DNA of 57,469 nt from a bacterium (GTDB lineage: Bacteria > Patescibacteriota > Minisyncoccia > Minisyncoccales > CG1-02-41-26). The stretch lies in NCBI GenBank assembly GCA_030648255.1, contig JAUSHZ010000005.1, positions 1 to 57,469 of the forward strand, given 5' to 3'. Position 1 is the first letter of the stretch. The number at the start of each line of letters is the position of its first letter. The translations under genes and the position numbers were made by a program. Under the pieces are notes generated by a model, which did no database searches, was not told the origin of the DNA, and was given only the letters and a program-made list of their open reading frames with translations. Shown piece by piece: positions 36,204-44,532 of this stretch.

Positions 36204-37592
36204 ATGAAAGAACAAAAAAGTGAAAAAATAGAATTTATTGGTGAACATGGCAGTGAAATCCTACCTTTAACTGAAGGAGACGAACGAGAAGTTGTTAAAG
36301 GAATTATCGAAAATGAAGAAAATATACCAAATGAAAAAGAAGTAGAAGATATTTTAGAAAAGTTTGAAACAAAAGTATTTCTTTTAGAAAAGCTCGAAGA
36401 GGAAATTGAAGAAAATGCTAAAAAAGTTTTACTGACTATTTCTGACCCATTGGCAATAAGAACGATGAAGCCGTTAATTGATAAATTAAGATCAGACCCG
36501 CGATGTCGGGCTATAGGCATTATAACAGACAATGTAGCTGGTAAGGAATTAGAAGCTTCATTTCAAGATGATGAAGCGTCTATAAAATTTGAAGCTATCA
36601 GGGGTGAAGAAGGTTCAGTATTTCTCGATGCCCTAAAAGCAGCTGACGAAGAACCATTTGATGTAGCCCTATCTACCATGGAGTCATCAAACAGTCCAAG
36701 TGGTTCTTTGCTTTACAATGCTAAAAGCGCTTTTGGGGCAGAGAAATTATTTTTAATTTTTGATAATTGGAATGGGATTGGTGGTCGCCCTGATCTTTTT
36801 AATAATAAGGCACAAATGGAAAGTATTGACGGGATGCTTTGTGGTGATAATTTAGCAAAAAATATTTTGTCACAACAATTACCTGATTTTCCTCAAGAAA
36901 AAATAGTGGTTACTGGAACACCTATTCTTGATGAATTAGAAAAAGAAAAATTAGCCGAGTGTCCTCAAAAAGCTCGAGAAAAACTAGGGTTAGATGATAA
37001 TGAGATAGCTGTTCTTTATTTGGGAGATGTTTCAGCTGATTATGAAAAATTTGGTGAGGAAGTTGATGAACGAATAAATGAAAAAACTTTCAATCAAACA
37101 TTTGAAGCAATAATAGACTTAGCTGAAGCACAGCCGGAAAAAAGATTTGCTTTAATGGTTAGGCCGCACCCAAGAGATCCCAATAAAGAAAATATATTAA
37201 ATTTATCTACAGAATCATTGCCAGAAAATTTAAAGGTTATTTTTGCCACCAATGATCTAGTTTCAATAAATGAAGCGGGGTGGGGCTGCGATATAACCCT
37301 TAGTATTATTAGTACAGAAAATTTTATAGCTTCTTTACGTGGTAAAAAAAGTATTTTTTTAGGCTATCAAAATGGTCTTGGCGGAGAAGTCTTAAAGAAG
37401 GTATTTGGTGAAGAAGTTTTGCGTGCGATTGAACTAGAGAAAGATATTTCCATAGCTTCTTCGCTCGAGGATTTAGGAGAACAGCTTAAAGATTATAATC
37501 GCCCTAAAGAAGATAAAATAACTGAACAGTCAGAAGGTGTTATTGGGAAAAGCTCTACTGAGAGAATACTAAACATTGTCTTAGAAAGTTAA
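36204..37592 (+). CDS. unknown GT-B-like protein in the PseG position
   Basis: 462 aa. The first ~80 residues are acidic and helical. A Rossmann-like half follows (AKKVLLTISDPLAIRTM, then CRAIGIITDNVAG), then a linker KIVVTGTPILDELEKEKL and a second half with IAVLYLGDVSADYEKFG, FALMVRPHPRDPNKEN and EAGWGCDITLSIISTENFIA. This is a GT-B layout like glycosyltransferases and UDP-sugar hydrolases/2-epimerases. No clear PseG motif was recognised, but the gene lies directly before the PseH-like and PseI genes where PseG would fit. A non-orthologous UDP-sugar hydrolase or a glycosyltransferase are both possible. Confidence 0.55.
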   Translation: MKEQKSEKIEFIGEHGSEILPLTEGDEREVVKGIIENEENIPNEKEVEDILEKFETKVFLLEKLEEEIEENAKKVLLTISDPLAIRTMKPLIDKLRSDPRCRAIGIITDNVAGKELEASFQDDEASIKFEAIRGEEGSVFLDALKAADEEPFDVALSTMESSNSPSGSLLYNAKSAFGAEKLFLIFDNWNGIGGRPDLFNNKAQMESIDGMLCGDNLAKNILSQQLPDFPQEKIVVTGTPILDELEKEKLAECPQKAREKLGLDDNEIAVLYLGDVSADYEKFGEEVDERINEKTFNQTFEAIIDLAEAQPEKRFALMVRPHPRDPNKENILNLSTESLPENLKVIFATNDLVSINEAGWGCDITLSIISTENFIASLRGKKSIFLGYQNGLGGEVLKKVFGEEVLRAIELEKDISIASSLEDLGEQLKDYNRPKEDKITEQSEGVIGKSSTERILNIVLES

Positions 37593-37602
37593 ATACTAAC
37601 TT

Positions 37603-38064
37603 ATGAAAGTTAATCTTAAAAAAGCGAATGAAGACGATAAAAAGTTTTTATTTGATTTAAGGAATAAAGATTATGTTTATAAGAATTCTGGAACGCCAAG
37701 AATGGTTGAATGGCAAGAACATATCAATTGGTTAGAAAGAGTTTTTTCAGGCCAAGCGAATAAATATCTTTTTGTGATTGAGGTAGATAGAGAAAGAGCG
37801 GGGCAAGTAAGGTTTGATATTGAATTAGAAAATAAACAAGCCATAGTGAATATTTCGTTGCTTAAAAAATTTCATGGCAAAGGCATTGCTAAGGAGGCGA
37901 TAGAACAAGGAATAGATAAAATGGCGAAAGAAAAAGAAATAAAAAAATTTATTGCCGAGATTCATCAAGATAATACTGCTTCGCAAAAATTATTTGAAAA
38001 ACTTGGTTTTGTATTTCAAAGTCAAGATGACATTTGGAGAACTTATTTAAAAAAATATGTTTAA
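37603..38064 (+). CDS. GNAT N-acetyltransferase (PseH-like)
   Basis: 153 aa. NISLLKKFHGKGIAKEAIEQ includes the acetyl-CoA loop (Q/R-x-x-G-x-G/A replaced by FHGKGIA), and NTASQKLFEKLGFVFQ is the typical last helix. The N-terminal LFDLRNKDYVYKNSGT resembles PseH-type sugar acetyltransferases. In the pseudaminic pathway PseH acetylates the 4-amino sugar made by PseC. It overlaps pseI by eight bases. Confidence 0.83.
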   Translation: MKVNLKKANEDDKKFLFDLRNKDYVYKNSGTPRMVEWQEHINWLERVFSGQANKYLFVIEVDRERAGQVRFDIELENKQAIVNISLLKKFHGKGIAKEAIEQGIDKMAKEKEIKKFIAEIHQDNTASQKLFEKLGFVFQSQDDIWRTYLKKYV

Positions 38065-39079
38065 ACAACTTAAAAAAACTCTTATTATTGCCGAGCTTTC
38101 TGCTAACCACAATGGAGATTTCGAAAAAGCTAAAGAGCTTGTCCGTCAGGCCTGTTTGTCTTTGGCTGATGTTGTTAAAATCCAAACTTACACTCCAGAC
38201 ACAATGACCTTAAATTCCGAAAAGGATCCGTTTCAAGTAAATGTGAATGAGGCATGGAAGGGGCAAACTCTGCAGCATCTTTACCAAATAGCCCAAACCC
38301 CATGGGAGTGGCATAGCGAGTTGGAAAAAATAGCTAAAGAAAACGGCGCTCTTTTCATTGGTACTCCGTATGACATAACATCAGTTGATTTTTTAGAAAG
38401 TAAAAACTGCCCGTTTTATAAAGTGGCATCTTTTGAGGCCACAGATATTAATCTTTTAAAAAAAATAGCTCAAACCAAGAAACCCGTGGTAATAGCTCGG
38501 GGTATGACAAGCTTTGAAGAGTTGTCTCAAGCTATAACAATTTTAAAAGAAAGCGGCGCAAATGACATTGCTGTTTTGCATTGTGTGAGCGCTTACCCCA
38601 CTAAAGTGGAAGATTTAAATTTATTAACAATCCCAGAGATTCAAAGGAAATTTCCTGATGTGGTAGTGGGGCTTTCTGACCATAGCCTAAGTGTTGTTTC
38701 TGGAAGTGTGGGGGTAGCTTTGGGGGCTAAAATAATTGAACGCCATTTTATTTTGAGCAGAAAAGACGGAGGCCCAGACGCTGCTTTTTCTTTGGAGCCG
38801 GGCGAGTTTTCTAAGATGGTTGAAATGATAAGAGAAACAGAAAAAATACTGGGCAAGCCTTTTTTAGAAGCAGTTGAAAGTGAAAAAGAAAACAAGCAAT
38901 TTAGGAGATCGCTTTGGGCTATAAAAGATATAAAAAAGGGCGAAAAGTTTACCACAGAAAATATTGGCAGTTTTCGCCCCGCAGTTGGCTTAGAGCCAAA
39001 ATATCTAAGTGAGGTCTTGAAAAAAAAAGCTTTAGTAGATATTGAATTTGGAACGCCCTTGTCTCGGGATTTATTTTAA
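38057..39079 (+). CDS. pseI: pseudaminic acid synthase (NeuB family)
   Basis: 340 aa. LIIAELSANHNGDFEKA and VVKIQTYTPDTMTLNS open a NeuB TIM barrel; TPWEWHSELEKIAKENG, FYKVASFEATDINLL, VIARGMTS and VVGLSDHSLS are conserved in PseI. ERHFILSRKDGGPDAAFS is the signature before the C-terminal SAF (antifreeze-like) domain (~285-340). It condenses a 6-deoxy-diacetamido hexose with phosphoenolpyruvate. Whether the product is pseudaminate or a relative depends on the upstream steps. Confidence 0.92.
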   Translation: MFKQLKKTLIIAELSANHNGDFEKAKELVRQACLSLADVVKIQTYTPDTMTLNSEKDPFQVNVNEAWKGQTLQHLYQIAQTPWEWHSELEKIAKENGALFIGTPYDITSVDFLESKNCPFYKVASFEATDINLLKKIAQTKKPVVIARGMTSFEELSQAITILKESGANDIAVLHCVSAYPTKVEDLNLLTIPEIQRKFPDVVVGLSDHSLSVVSGSVGVALGAKIIERHFILSRKDGGPDAAFSLEPGEFSKMVEMIRETEKILGKPFLEAVESEKENKQFRRSLWAIKDIKKGEKFTTENIGSFRPAVGLEPKYLSEVLKKKALVDIEFGTPLSRDLF

Positions 39080-39090
39080 TTTTGACTTTT

Positions 39091-39139
39091 GCTGTTGAAG
39101 CTCGGTTTTTAAGGAGCCCCAAAACCGAGCTTCAACAGC
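39091..39139. repeat. dispersed hairpin repeat, family 1, copy C
   Basis: The arms at 39091-39109 and 39121-39139 are identical to copy A; the 11-nt loop contains GGAGCCCC. The bases CTTCAACAGCC are then repeated once more directly after it. It lies just after pseI and may end transcription there. Confidence 0.93.
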
Positions 39140-39163
39140 CTTCAACAGCCATGTGTATATTCT

Positions 39164-39943
39164 ATGTTTAAATATGGAATTAAAATTTGGAGTACTAATA
39201 AGGATTGGTTCAGCCAAGTAATAGATTTAATTAAACAGGGCAGGGCTGATTTTGTGGAAATCTATTTAGTGCCTAATCTTTTTGACTTGGCTGATTTTAG
39301 TATTTTTTTAGAAAACAAAATTCCTGTAGTTATTCACGCTCCCCACACTACGCACGACTTTGATGTTTTCAATTTAACCCCCGAAAATCTGCAAATTTGG
39401 CATAATCAGGTTGTAAAAGCAGCGGATTATTTAGATAGTCGGTTTATTGTAGTCCACCCGGGAGTAGGGGACAGCAAAGAAATTTTTAAGCGAGAAGCAG
39501 CTAAAATTAAAGACCCAAGAGTTTTAATGGAAAGTATGATTAAAATTGGTTTTGTGGGTGTGAAAGAAGGCGGGGTTATGTGTTTTGGTTACTCTAAAGA
39601 AGAGTTGGAATTCATTCATAAAGAATGCGGATTTGAAATTTGTTTTGACGTGTGCCATTCTTTGGCTTCGGCTGTTTGGCAAAAAATTGATCCTTATGAT
39701 TTTATCAGCGAGTGTATTGATATTTTAAAACCAAAATATTTTCATTTATCTGGAGGCAATGTTGAGGATGAAACAGATAAGCATTTGGACTTATGGGAGG
39801 GAACTTTTGATTATAAATTTGTAAAAGAAAAACTTGCTCCAATACAGCAAGTAGAAGATATATTTTTATCTTTTGAAGTTCCCAAAAAAGACGATGGCCT
39901 TGAGAATGATCTTAAAAATATAGAATATTTTAGGAATCTTTAA
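39164..39943 (+). CDS. xylose-isomerase-like TIM-barrel protein (sugar phosphate isomerase/epimerase superfamily)
   Basis: 259 aa. VVIHAPHTTHDF, FIVVHPGVGDSKEIF, CFDVCHSLASAV and KYFHLSGGNVEDETDKH place metal-ligand-type His, Asp and Glu residues on successive barrel strands, as in the AP endonuclease 2/xylose isomerase superfamily; FLSFEVP ends the barrel. It could isomerise or epimerise a sugar of the nonulosonic-acid route. The substrate is unknown. It converges with the flippase gene, with a 14-base overlap of the 3' ends. Confidence 0.72.
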   Translation: MFKYGIKIWSTNKDWFSQVIDLIKQGRADFVEIYLVPNLFDLADFSIFLENKIPVVIHAPHTTHDFDVFNLTPENLQIWHNQVVKAADYLDSRFIVVHPGVGDSKEIFKREAAKIKDPRVLMESMIKIGFVGVKEGGVMCFGYSKEELEFIHKECGFEICFDVCHSLASAVWQKIDPYDFISECIDILKPKYFHLSGGNVEDETDKHLDLWEGTFDYKFVKEKLAPIQQVEDIFLSFEVPKKDDGLENDLKNIEYFRNL

Positions 39944-41183
39944 TTCTTTTGAATTGCCAGTACTGAAAAGCAAAAGTAATTACTTCTAAAATTAAGAAAG
40001 AGGCAATAGCTCCCCAAAGGCCAAGAAAAGGAATAAAGGTTAAAAGTAAAATCCAATAAATAGGCGACATCACCAAAGCACCAATGTAAAGTTCTTTGGT
40101 TTTTTGTTTGGCTGATAAAACCGAGCCAGATAAAATTCTTGGGTATGATAAAAGGATCAAAGCATAAACCTGCGAATAAGCTACTGAGTTTGCATATTGG
40201 GGAAAAAACCACTTAAATAAATAAGGAGCTATTAAAATATACAAAATCATTGCAGGGATAGCTAATGCAAAAAGCTGAAGAGTTTTTTTGGGAACTACCT
40301 TTTTCAATTCGTCCATTGGCTTAGTAACTAATTTTGGCATTGCTAAGCTGCCGATAATTTTTAAGGTATCTTTTATTTTGTCGGGCATCATCATGGCTAC
40401 AGAATAAATGGCTAGGGGAACAGGGCCTAAAAAATGCCATAGTATTACTTTATCAACTTGGCTATTTAAGCTAGCTAAGCTACCTATTAAGCTTAGGTGC
40501 TTGCCAAAAGAAATGGTTTTTTGGTCTATTTTGCTTTCTTTCTTAATATTTTTTTTAGTTAAATAAAAAAATACAGCATAGGTCAGTGTTAGGGGTAAAA
40601 AATAAGCTAGTAAAATAATGAAAATATTTTTAGTGAAGAATACTGTTCCCCCTAAAAATATTAATGAAACAACTTGCGTTATAATATTAAATATGTTCTG
40701 TGTGGCAAATTTCTTTTTGCCAGCTAAAAAGCTTTCATATAAAGAAAAACTATTGAAAAAAGGCAAGAAACAAGCCACAATTAAAAAACAAACAGCCAGC
40801 ATTTGATTGCCTTGCAAAAAGTAATAGCCAGCTACAATTAGAGAGGCCAAAGAACCCCAAAACCCCCAGAGAAGCTTTAATCTAAAAGCTGGCAAAAAAG
40901 AGCCATCTTCGTTTTTTGCGGCAGTGTTTAAAACAGATGTGTTTAATCCAGACAAAGAGGGTATTGATAAAATGCCCAAAAGAGATAAAACATATTTATA
41001 GGTGCCGAAAGTTTCTTTTGACAGCCAATTAGTAAAAGCTATTATTAGTAAAAAGTTGGCTAAAAAACCGACTATCTGGCTCATAAGAAGCCAAAATCCG
41101 CCCTTTGTTAAATAGAGCATATCTGTTTGGGTATATTTCTGGCTCCATAACAGCCAATCTTTAATTTTATTTTTTATTTTCAT
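39930..41183 (-). CDS. Wzx-type polysaccharide flippase (MOP superfamily)
   Basis: 417 aa from the ATG at 41183; a longer frame upstream would overlap the divergent gene and is unlikely. Twelve or so hydrophobic segments run through the protein, beginning with GGFWLLMSQIVGFLANFLLI and ending with GAIASFLILEVITFAFQY. LSGLNTSVLNTAAKN in the first loop is common in O-antigen flippases. It would move lipid-linked oligosaccharide to the outer face of the membrane. Only 21 bases separate it from the divergent GT2 gene. Confidence 0.85.
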   Translation of the reverse strand: MKIKNKIKDWLLWSQKYTQTDMLYLTKGGFWLLMSQIVGFLANFLLIIAFTNWLSKETFGTYKYVLSLLGILSIPSLSGLNTSVLNTAAKNEDGSFLPAFRLKLLWGFWGSLASLIVAGYYFLQGNQMLAVCFLIVACFLPFFNSFSLYESFLAGKKKFATQNIFNIITQVVSLIFLGGTVFFTKNIFIILLAYFLPLTLTYAVFFYLTKKNIKKESKIDQKTISFGKHLSLIGSLASLNSQVDKVILWHFLGPVPLAIYSVAMMMPDKIKDTLKIIGSLAMPKLVTKPMDELKKVVPKKTLQLFALAIPAMILYILIAPYLFKWFFPQYANSVAYSQVYALILLSYPRILSGSVLSAKQKTKELYIGALVMSPIYWILLLTFIPFLGLWGAIASFLILEVITFAFQYWQFKRIKDS

Positions 41184-41204
41184 TTCTCTATCATATTGTA
41201 AATT
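41184..41204. promoter_or_regulatory. compact divergent promoter region
   Basis: Just 21 bases lie between two divergent ATGs. On the minus strand TATGAT ends six bases before the flippase start. On the plus strand TGTAAAT lies next to the GT2 start. Both units would be leaderless and their promoters must overlap. Confidence 0.5.
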
Positions 41205-41972
41205 ATGGCAAATTTCAATCAAAAACTCTCTGTTGTGATGTCTTCTCATAACGGAGAAAAATATTTAAGAGAAGCCATTGATAGTGTATTGGGGCAAACC
41301 TTTAGCGATTTTGAATTTTTAATTGTTGATGATGGTTCAACTGATTTAAATGCTATTATATTAAATGAGTATGAAGCTAGAGACGAGAGGATAAAAATAA
41401 TTACTAATTCGCAATGCCTTGGCTTAACTAAATCGCTTAACATCGCCCTTCAACAAGCTCAAGGAGAGCTTATCGCCCGTATGGACGACGACGATGTTTG
41501 CTTAAAAAATCGCTTTGCCCTGCAGGTTGAATTTTTAAATAAAAATCTAGAAGTTGCTTTATGCGGGACTTTAGGGCTTATTATTAATGAAAAGGGCGAA
41601 GAAATGGGCCAAAAGAATTTGGCTCTTGGCTATCTTGAAATTAAAAAACAGCTTTTATTTAATAATCAGTTTATCCATTCATCTTTAATGATGCGAAAAG
41701 TAATCTTGGATAAAGAGGGTTTTTATGATGAAAAGTTCAAGAAAGCTCAGGACTATGAATTAGTTTTGCGTTTGGCCAGAAAATATCAAGTTGTTAACTT
41801 GCCAGATAGATTAATAAAGTGGCGAAAATTGGCAAGCTCAATTTCACATAAAAATAATGAGCAGAAAAAATTTGCTATAAAGGCAAGATGGCGAGCTATT
41901 ACAAAATACGGTTATCCAAAACTAAGGGGGTTGTTTCATATTATGATTAGAATTATTCAGATGTATGCGTAA
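41205..41972 (+). CDS. glycosyltransferase, GT2 family
   Basis: 255 aa. LSVVMSSHNGEKYLREAI, FLIVDDGSTD and GELIARMDDDDVCL (DxD) are classic GT-A motifs, and FYDEKFKKAQDYELVLRLAR holds the usual catalytic-base region. It overlaps the next glycosyltransferase gene by eight bases. It probably adds a hexose to a lipid-linked glycan on the cytoplasmic side. Confidence 0.9.
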   Translation: MANFNQKLSVVMSSHNGEKYLREAIDSVLGQTFSDFEFLIVDDGSTDLNAIILNEYEARDERIKIITNSQCLGLTKSLNIALQQAQGELIARMDDDDVCLKNRFALQVEFLNKNLEVALCGTLGLIINEKGEEMGQKNLALGYLEIKKQLLFNNQFIHSSLMMRKVILDKEGFYDEKFKKAQDYELVLRLARKYQVVNLPDRLIKWRKLASSISHKNNEQKKFAIKARWRAITKYGYPKLRGLFHIMIRIIQMYA

Positions 41973-43113
41973 AAAAATTTTACAAATTATAACTTTATCA
42001 GATTGGGGCGGGGCTCAAAGAGTGGTTTTTGATTTAGCGGATAATTTAGATAAAGAAAAATTTGAAGTAGAAGTGGCTTGTTCTCCAAGCGGCCTTTTGG
42101 TTGAAAAATTAGAAAGCCGAAATATCAAAGTTCATCAAATTAAAGATTTTAAAAGGCGAATTGCGCCCATTAACGACTTGAAGGCCTTAATGGCTTTAAA
42201 AAAAATAATCAGAAAAGGCAAGTTTGATATTGTCCATTGCCATTCAGCTAAAGCTGGATTTTTGGGCAGGCTGAGCGCCAAGCAGGCTATGGTCAAAAAA
42301 ATATTTTATACCGTCCACTCTTGGGGATTTTATAACCAAGAAGAGTACGGCTTAATGAAGAAAACCTTTATTTTTTTAGAAAAGCTTTCGGGGGCCTTTA
42401 CCACCAGAATAATTTGCGTGGCAAACAGAGTAATGGCTGATGGCATCAGGCAAAAGATTGCCAAGCCTTCAAAATTTTTACTAATCCAAAATGGCATTGA
42501 TTTTAATATTGAAAATAAAAGAGAAGAAATGCGAGCAGATTATGGCATTGGGCTAAACGACATTGTTTTTGTCATGGTGGCTCGCTTGGCTTATCCCAAA
42601 GACCCCTTGCTTTTTCTCGGGGTAGCTAAAGAAACCCTTCGGCAGAGCTCAGGGCAGGCCAAGAATATTAAGTTTGTATTATTGGGGGCAGGGCCTCTTC
42701 AAGAGAAATGCCAGAATTTTGTTAAAAGCAATGGCTTGGAAAAAAATATTTTGCTTTTGGGCGAAAAACCTCCCATAGAAACTCGAGAATTACTTTTGGC
42801 TTTTGATATTTTTGTTTTGCTGTCTCAATTTGAGGGTATGCCTATTACAATATTAGAGGCAATGTTTGCTGGTTTGCCAGTGGTGGCCTCTAATGTTGGG
42901 GGTATCCCCGAATTAATTGAAAGGGAAAAAGGCGGATTTTTGGTGCGAAATAATTATTTTGATGAAGTAAAATCAGCAATTGATTATTTAATAAAAAATC
43001 CCCAAATCAGGAAGCAAATGGGGGATTATAACCTACAAAAAGCCAAAGCCAATTTTACTTTAGATAAAATGGTAGAAAAATACGAACAACTGTATTCGGC
43101 TGTGTCACCCTGA
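41965..43113 (+). CDS. glycosyltransferase, GT4 family, with repeat-coded insert and tail
   Basis: 382 aa. SDWGGAQRVVFDLADNL is the GT4 acceptor loop; VHCHSAKAGFLGRL, FLLIQNGID and LLSQFEGMPITILEAMFAG (E-x7-E) follow. Near residue 224 the peptide TLRQSSGQA lies between two regular GT4 elements and is coded by 42635-42658, a dispersed repeat. The final SP and TGA stop also come from a related repeat element at 43101. Both ends of the fold are otherwise complete, so the enzyme is probably active. Confidence 0.88.
   Translation: MRKKILQIITLSDWGGAQRVVFDLADNLDKEKFEVEVACSPSGLLVEKLESRNIKVHQIKDFKRRIAPINDLKALMALKKIIRKGKFDIVHCHSAKAGFLGRLSAKQAMVKKIFYTVHSWGFYNQEEYGLMKKTFIFLEKLSGAFTTRIICVANRVMADGIRQKIAKPSKFLLIQNGIDFNIENKREEMRADYGIGLNDIVFVMVARLAYPKDPLLFLGVAKETLRQSSGQAKNIKFVLLGAGPLQEKCQNFVKSNGLEKNILLLGEKPPIETRELLLAFDIFVLLSQFEGMPITILEAMFAGLPVVASNVGGIPELIEREKGGFLVRNNYFDEVKSAIDYLIKNPQIRKQMGDYNLQKAKANFTLDKMVEKYEQLYSAVSP
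42635..42658. repeat. dispersed repeat inserted in frame in a GT4 gene
   Basis: CCTTCGGCAGAGCTCAGGG (42636-42654) is the reverse complement of a CCCTGAGC-n-CGAAGG element; a relative with the same ends is at 43108-43127. It adds about eight residues to the protein. Confidence 0.75.
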
Positions 43114-43169
43114 GCGATTAGCGAAGGTTCTCGGATAGAGATGCTTCGCCTGCTGGCTCAGCATGACAT
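43101..43169. repeat. REP-like palindromic element at the end of a GT4 gene
   Basis: The element runs from GTCACCCTGAGC to GCTCAGCATGAC, inverted ends with two mismatches, and encloses CGAAGG and CTTCGC. It provides the stop codon of the GT4 gene and fills the gap to the convergent sugar transferase gene. Confidence 0.75.
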
Positions 43170-43176
43170 AAGAGAG

Positions 43177-44487
43177 CTATTCAGTTTTAAAGAATAACAA
43201 GAAGGTTTTGAGGAGTATGCCCAGGTCCAGTAAAAAGGATCTGTTTTTTATATAATATAAATCGTATTGGAACTTTTCGTGGCTTTCCTCTTTACTTCTT
43301 GCATATTGTATAAATCTCGTTTGGGCCCAGCCAGTAAATCCCGGCTTTATAATATGGCGCAAGTGGTAATGAGGAATTTCTTTTTCTAATTGTTTGACAA
43401 ATTCTGGTCGTTCGGGCCTGGGTCCGGTTAGAGAAAGATCTCCTTTTAAAACATTAAGCATTTGGGGAAATTCGTCAATATGGAATTTTTTTAGAACTTT
43501 ACCAACAGCGGTAACTCGCGGGTCTTTTTTTGAGGCCCACACAGCCCCCATTTTTTCAGCATCGGTAATCATTGACCGGAACTTAAAAATTAAAAAGTTT
43601 TTTCTGTTTTTGCCAACCCGCTCTTGCTTATAAAAAACAGGACCTTTGTCATCAAGCTTTATGGCAACTGCTGACATAAGCCAGAAAGGCGAAGTTAAGA
43701 TAATCAAAACAATGGCTATGATAAAATCAGTTAGGCGTTTGATTTTATCGTAAGCCGATTTTTCGCTTTCTGAAAGATTTTTTAAGAACCATGCCTGGCT
43801 TACAAAATCAATAGGTATTTTACCCAAAATTTCTTCAAATGCTTTATCTAAAGACAAAAAGGTAATTTTTAAAGATAAGCATTGGTATAGCTGGTCAGCT
43901 AACCCAGAATTTTTTTCAATATTTTCACTAACAATTAAAACACTAATCTTGTATTTTTTTATTTGGGCTCCCAGATTGGCTTTTTCATTTAAGAAGCCGA
44001 TTAATTTGTAGCCAAGTTGTGGCTGGTTTTTAATTTCATTAGATAAATTTACGGCCATTGGTATTTTGCCCAAAAACGCTATATTTGCCCTGTAAAGCGA
44101 AGAAAAAAGAGCGTAAAAAAGCTTTCGCCACAAAAATATTAAAATAGCAAAAATACCAATGTTTAAGATTAAATTTGTTTTTGGCGTAATGCCAAAAAAT
44201 GGAATTAAATAGAAGAATGCTAAGCTAATTATTAAACAAACCGAAAAGCATTGGAGCATTCTTTGAAGTAGTTCGCCTCTGGGGCCGATTATTTTTAAAT
44301 CATAAAGCCCAAAAATATAAAAGAATATTATCCAAACAAAATAGATAATGGCAAAAGGCAATAAATGCTGGTTAAAAATATTAGAATTAAAATTGCCCCA
44401 ATATCTTATATTTAAAGTTAAAAGCAAAGCTAGGAAGGCCAGTATAATGTCGCCGATTGTTAAAATAAATTGTCTTATTTTTTGCAT
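43177..44487 (-). CDS. polyprenyl-phosphate sugar-1-phosphate transferase (WbaP/bacterial sugar transferase family)
   Basis: 436 aa. Four or five N-terminal membrane segments (~10-125) are followed by a CoA-binding-like/Rossmann region (~125-230), one more membrane-associated helix (FIIAIVLIILTSPFWLM), and the catalytic domain with FYKQERVGKNRKNFLIFKF, DEFPQMLNVLKGDLSLTGPR and KPGFTGWAQ. It moves a sugar-1-phosphate onto undecaprenyl phosphate and so starts glycan assembly at the membrane. It is divergent from the ligase gene across a 45-base promoter gap. Confidence 0.93.
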   Translation of the reverse strand: MQKIRQFILTIGDIILAFLALLLTLNIRYWGNFNSNIFNQHLLPFAIIYFVWIIFFYIFGLYDLKIIGPRGELLQRMLQCFSVCLIISLAFFYLIPFFGITPKTNLILNIGIFAILIFLWRKLFYALFSSLYRANIAFLGKIPMAVNLSNEIKNQPQLGYKLIGFLNEKANLGAQIKKYKISVLIVSENIEKNSGLADQLYQCLSLKITFLSLDKAFEEILGKIPIDFVSQAWFLKNLSESEKSAYDKIKRLTDFIIAIVLIILTSPFWLMSAVAIKLDDKGPVFYKQERVGKNRKNFLIFKFRSMITDAEKMGAVWASKKDPRVTAVGKVLKKFHIDEFPQMLNVLKGDLSLTGPRPERPEFVKQLEKEIPHYHLRHIIKPGFTGWAQTRFIQYARSKEESHEKFQYDLYYIKNRSFLLDLGILLKTFLLFFKTE

Positions 44488-44532
44488 TTTATTTATTTTA
44501 GTATAAAATAGCTAATATAACAAATAAAATAT
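44488..44532. promoter_or_regulatory. divergent promoter region
   Basis: On the minus strand TATACT (44505-44500) lies 12 bases from the sugar transferase ATG. On the plus strand TAATAT (44513-44518) lies 14 bases from the ligase ATG. No Shine-Dalgarno site is seen on either side. Confidence 0.5.

Noticed and set aside
36204-37592. Naming the gene pseG outright
   Set aside because: Position fits but the usual PseG motifs were not recognised; left as unknown GT-B-like.
39084-39163. Hidden short gene between pseI and the TIM-barrel gene
   Set aside because: The space is filled by the family-1 hairpin and a partial second copy of its arm.
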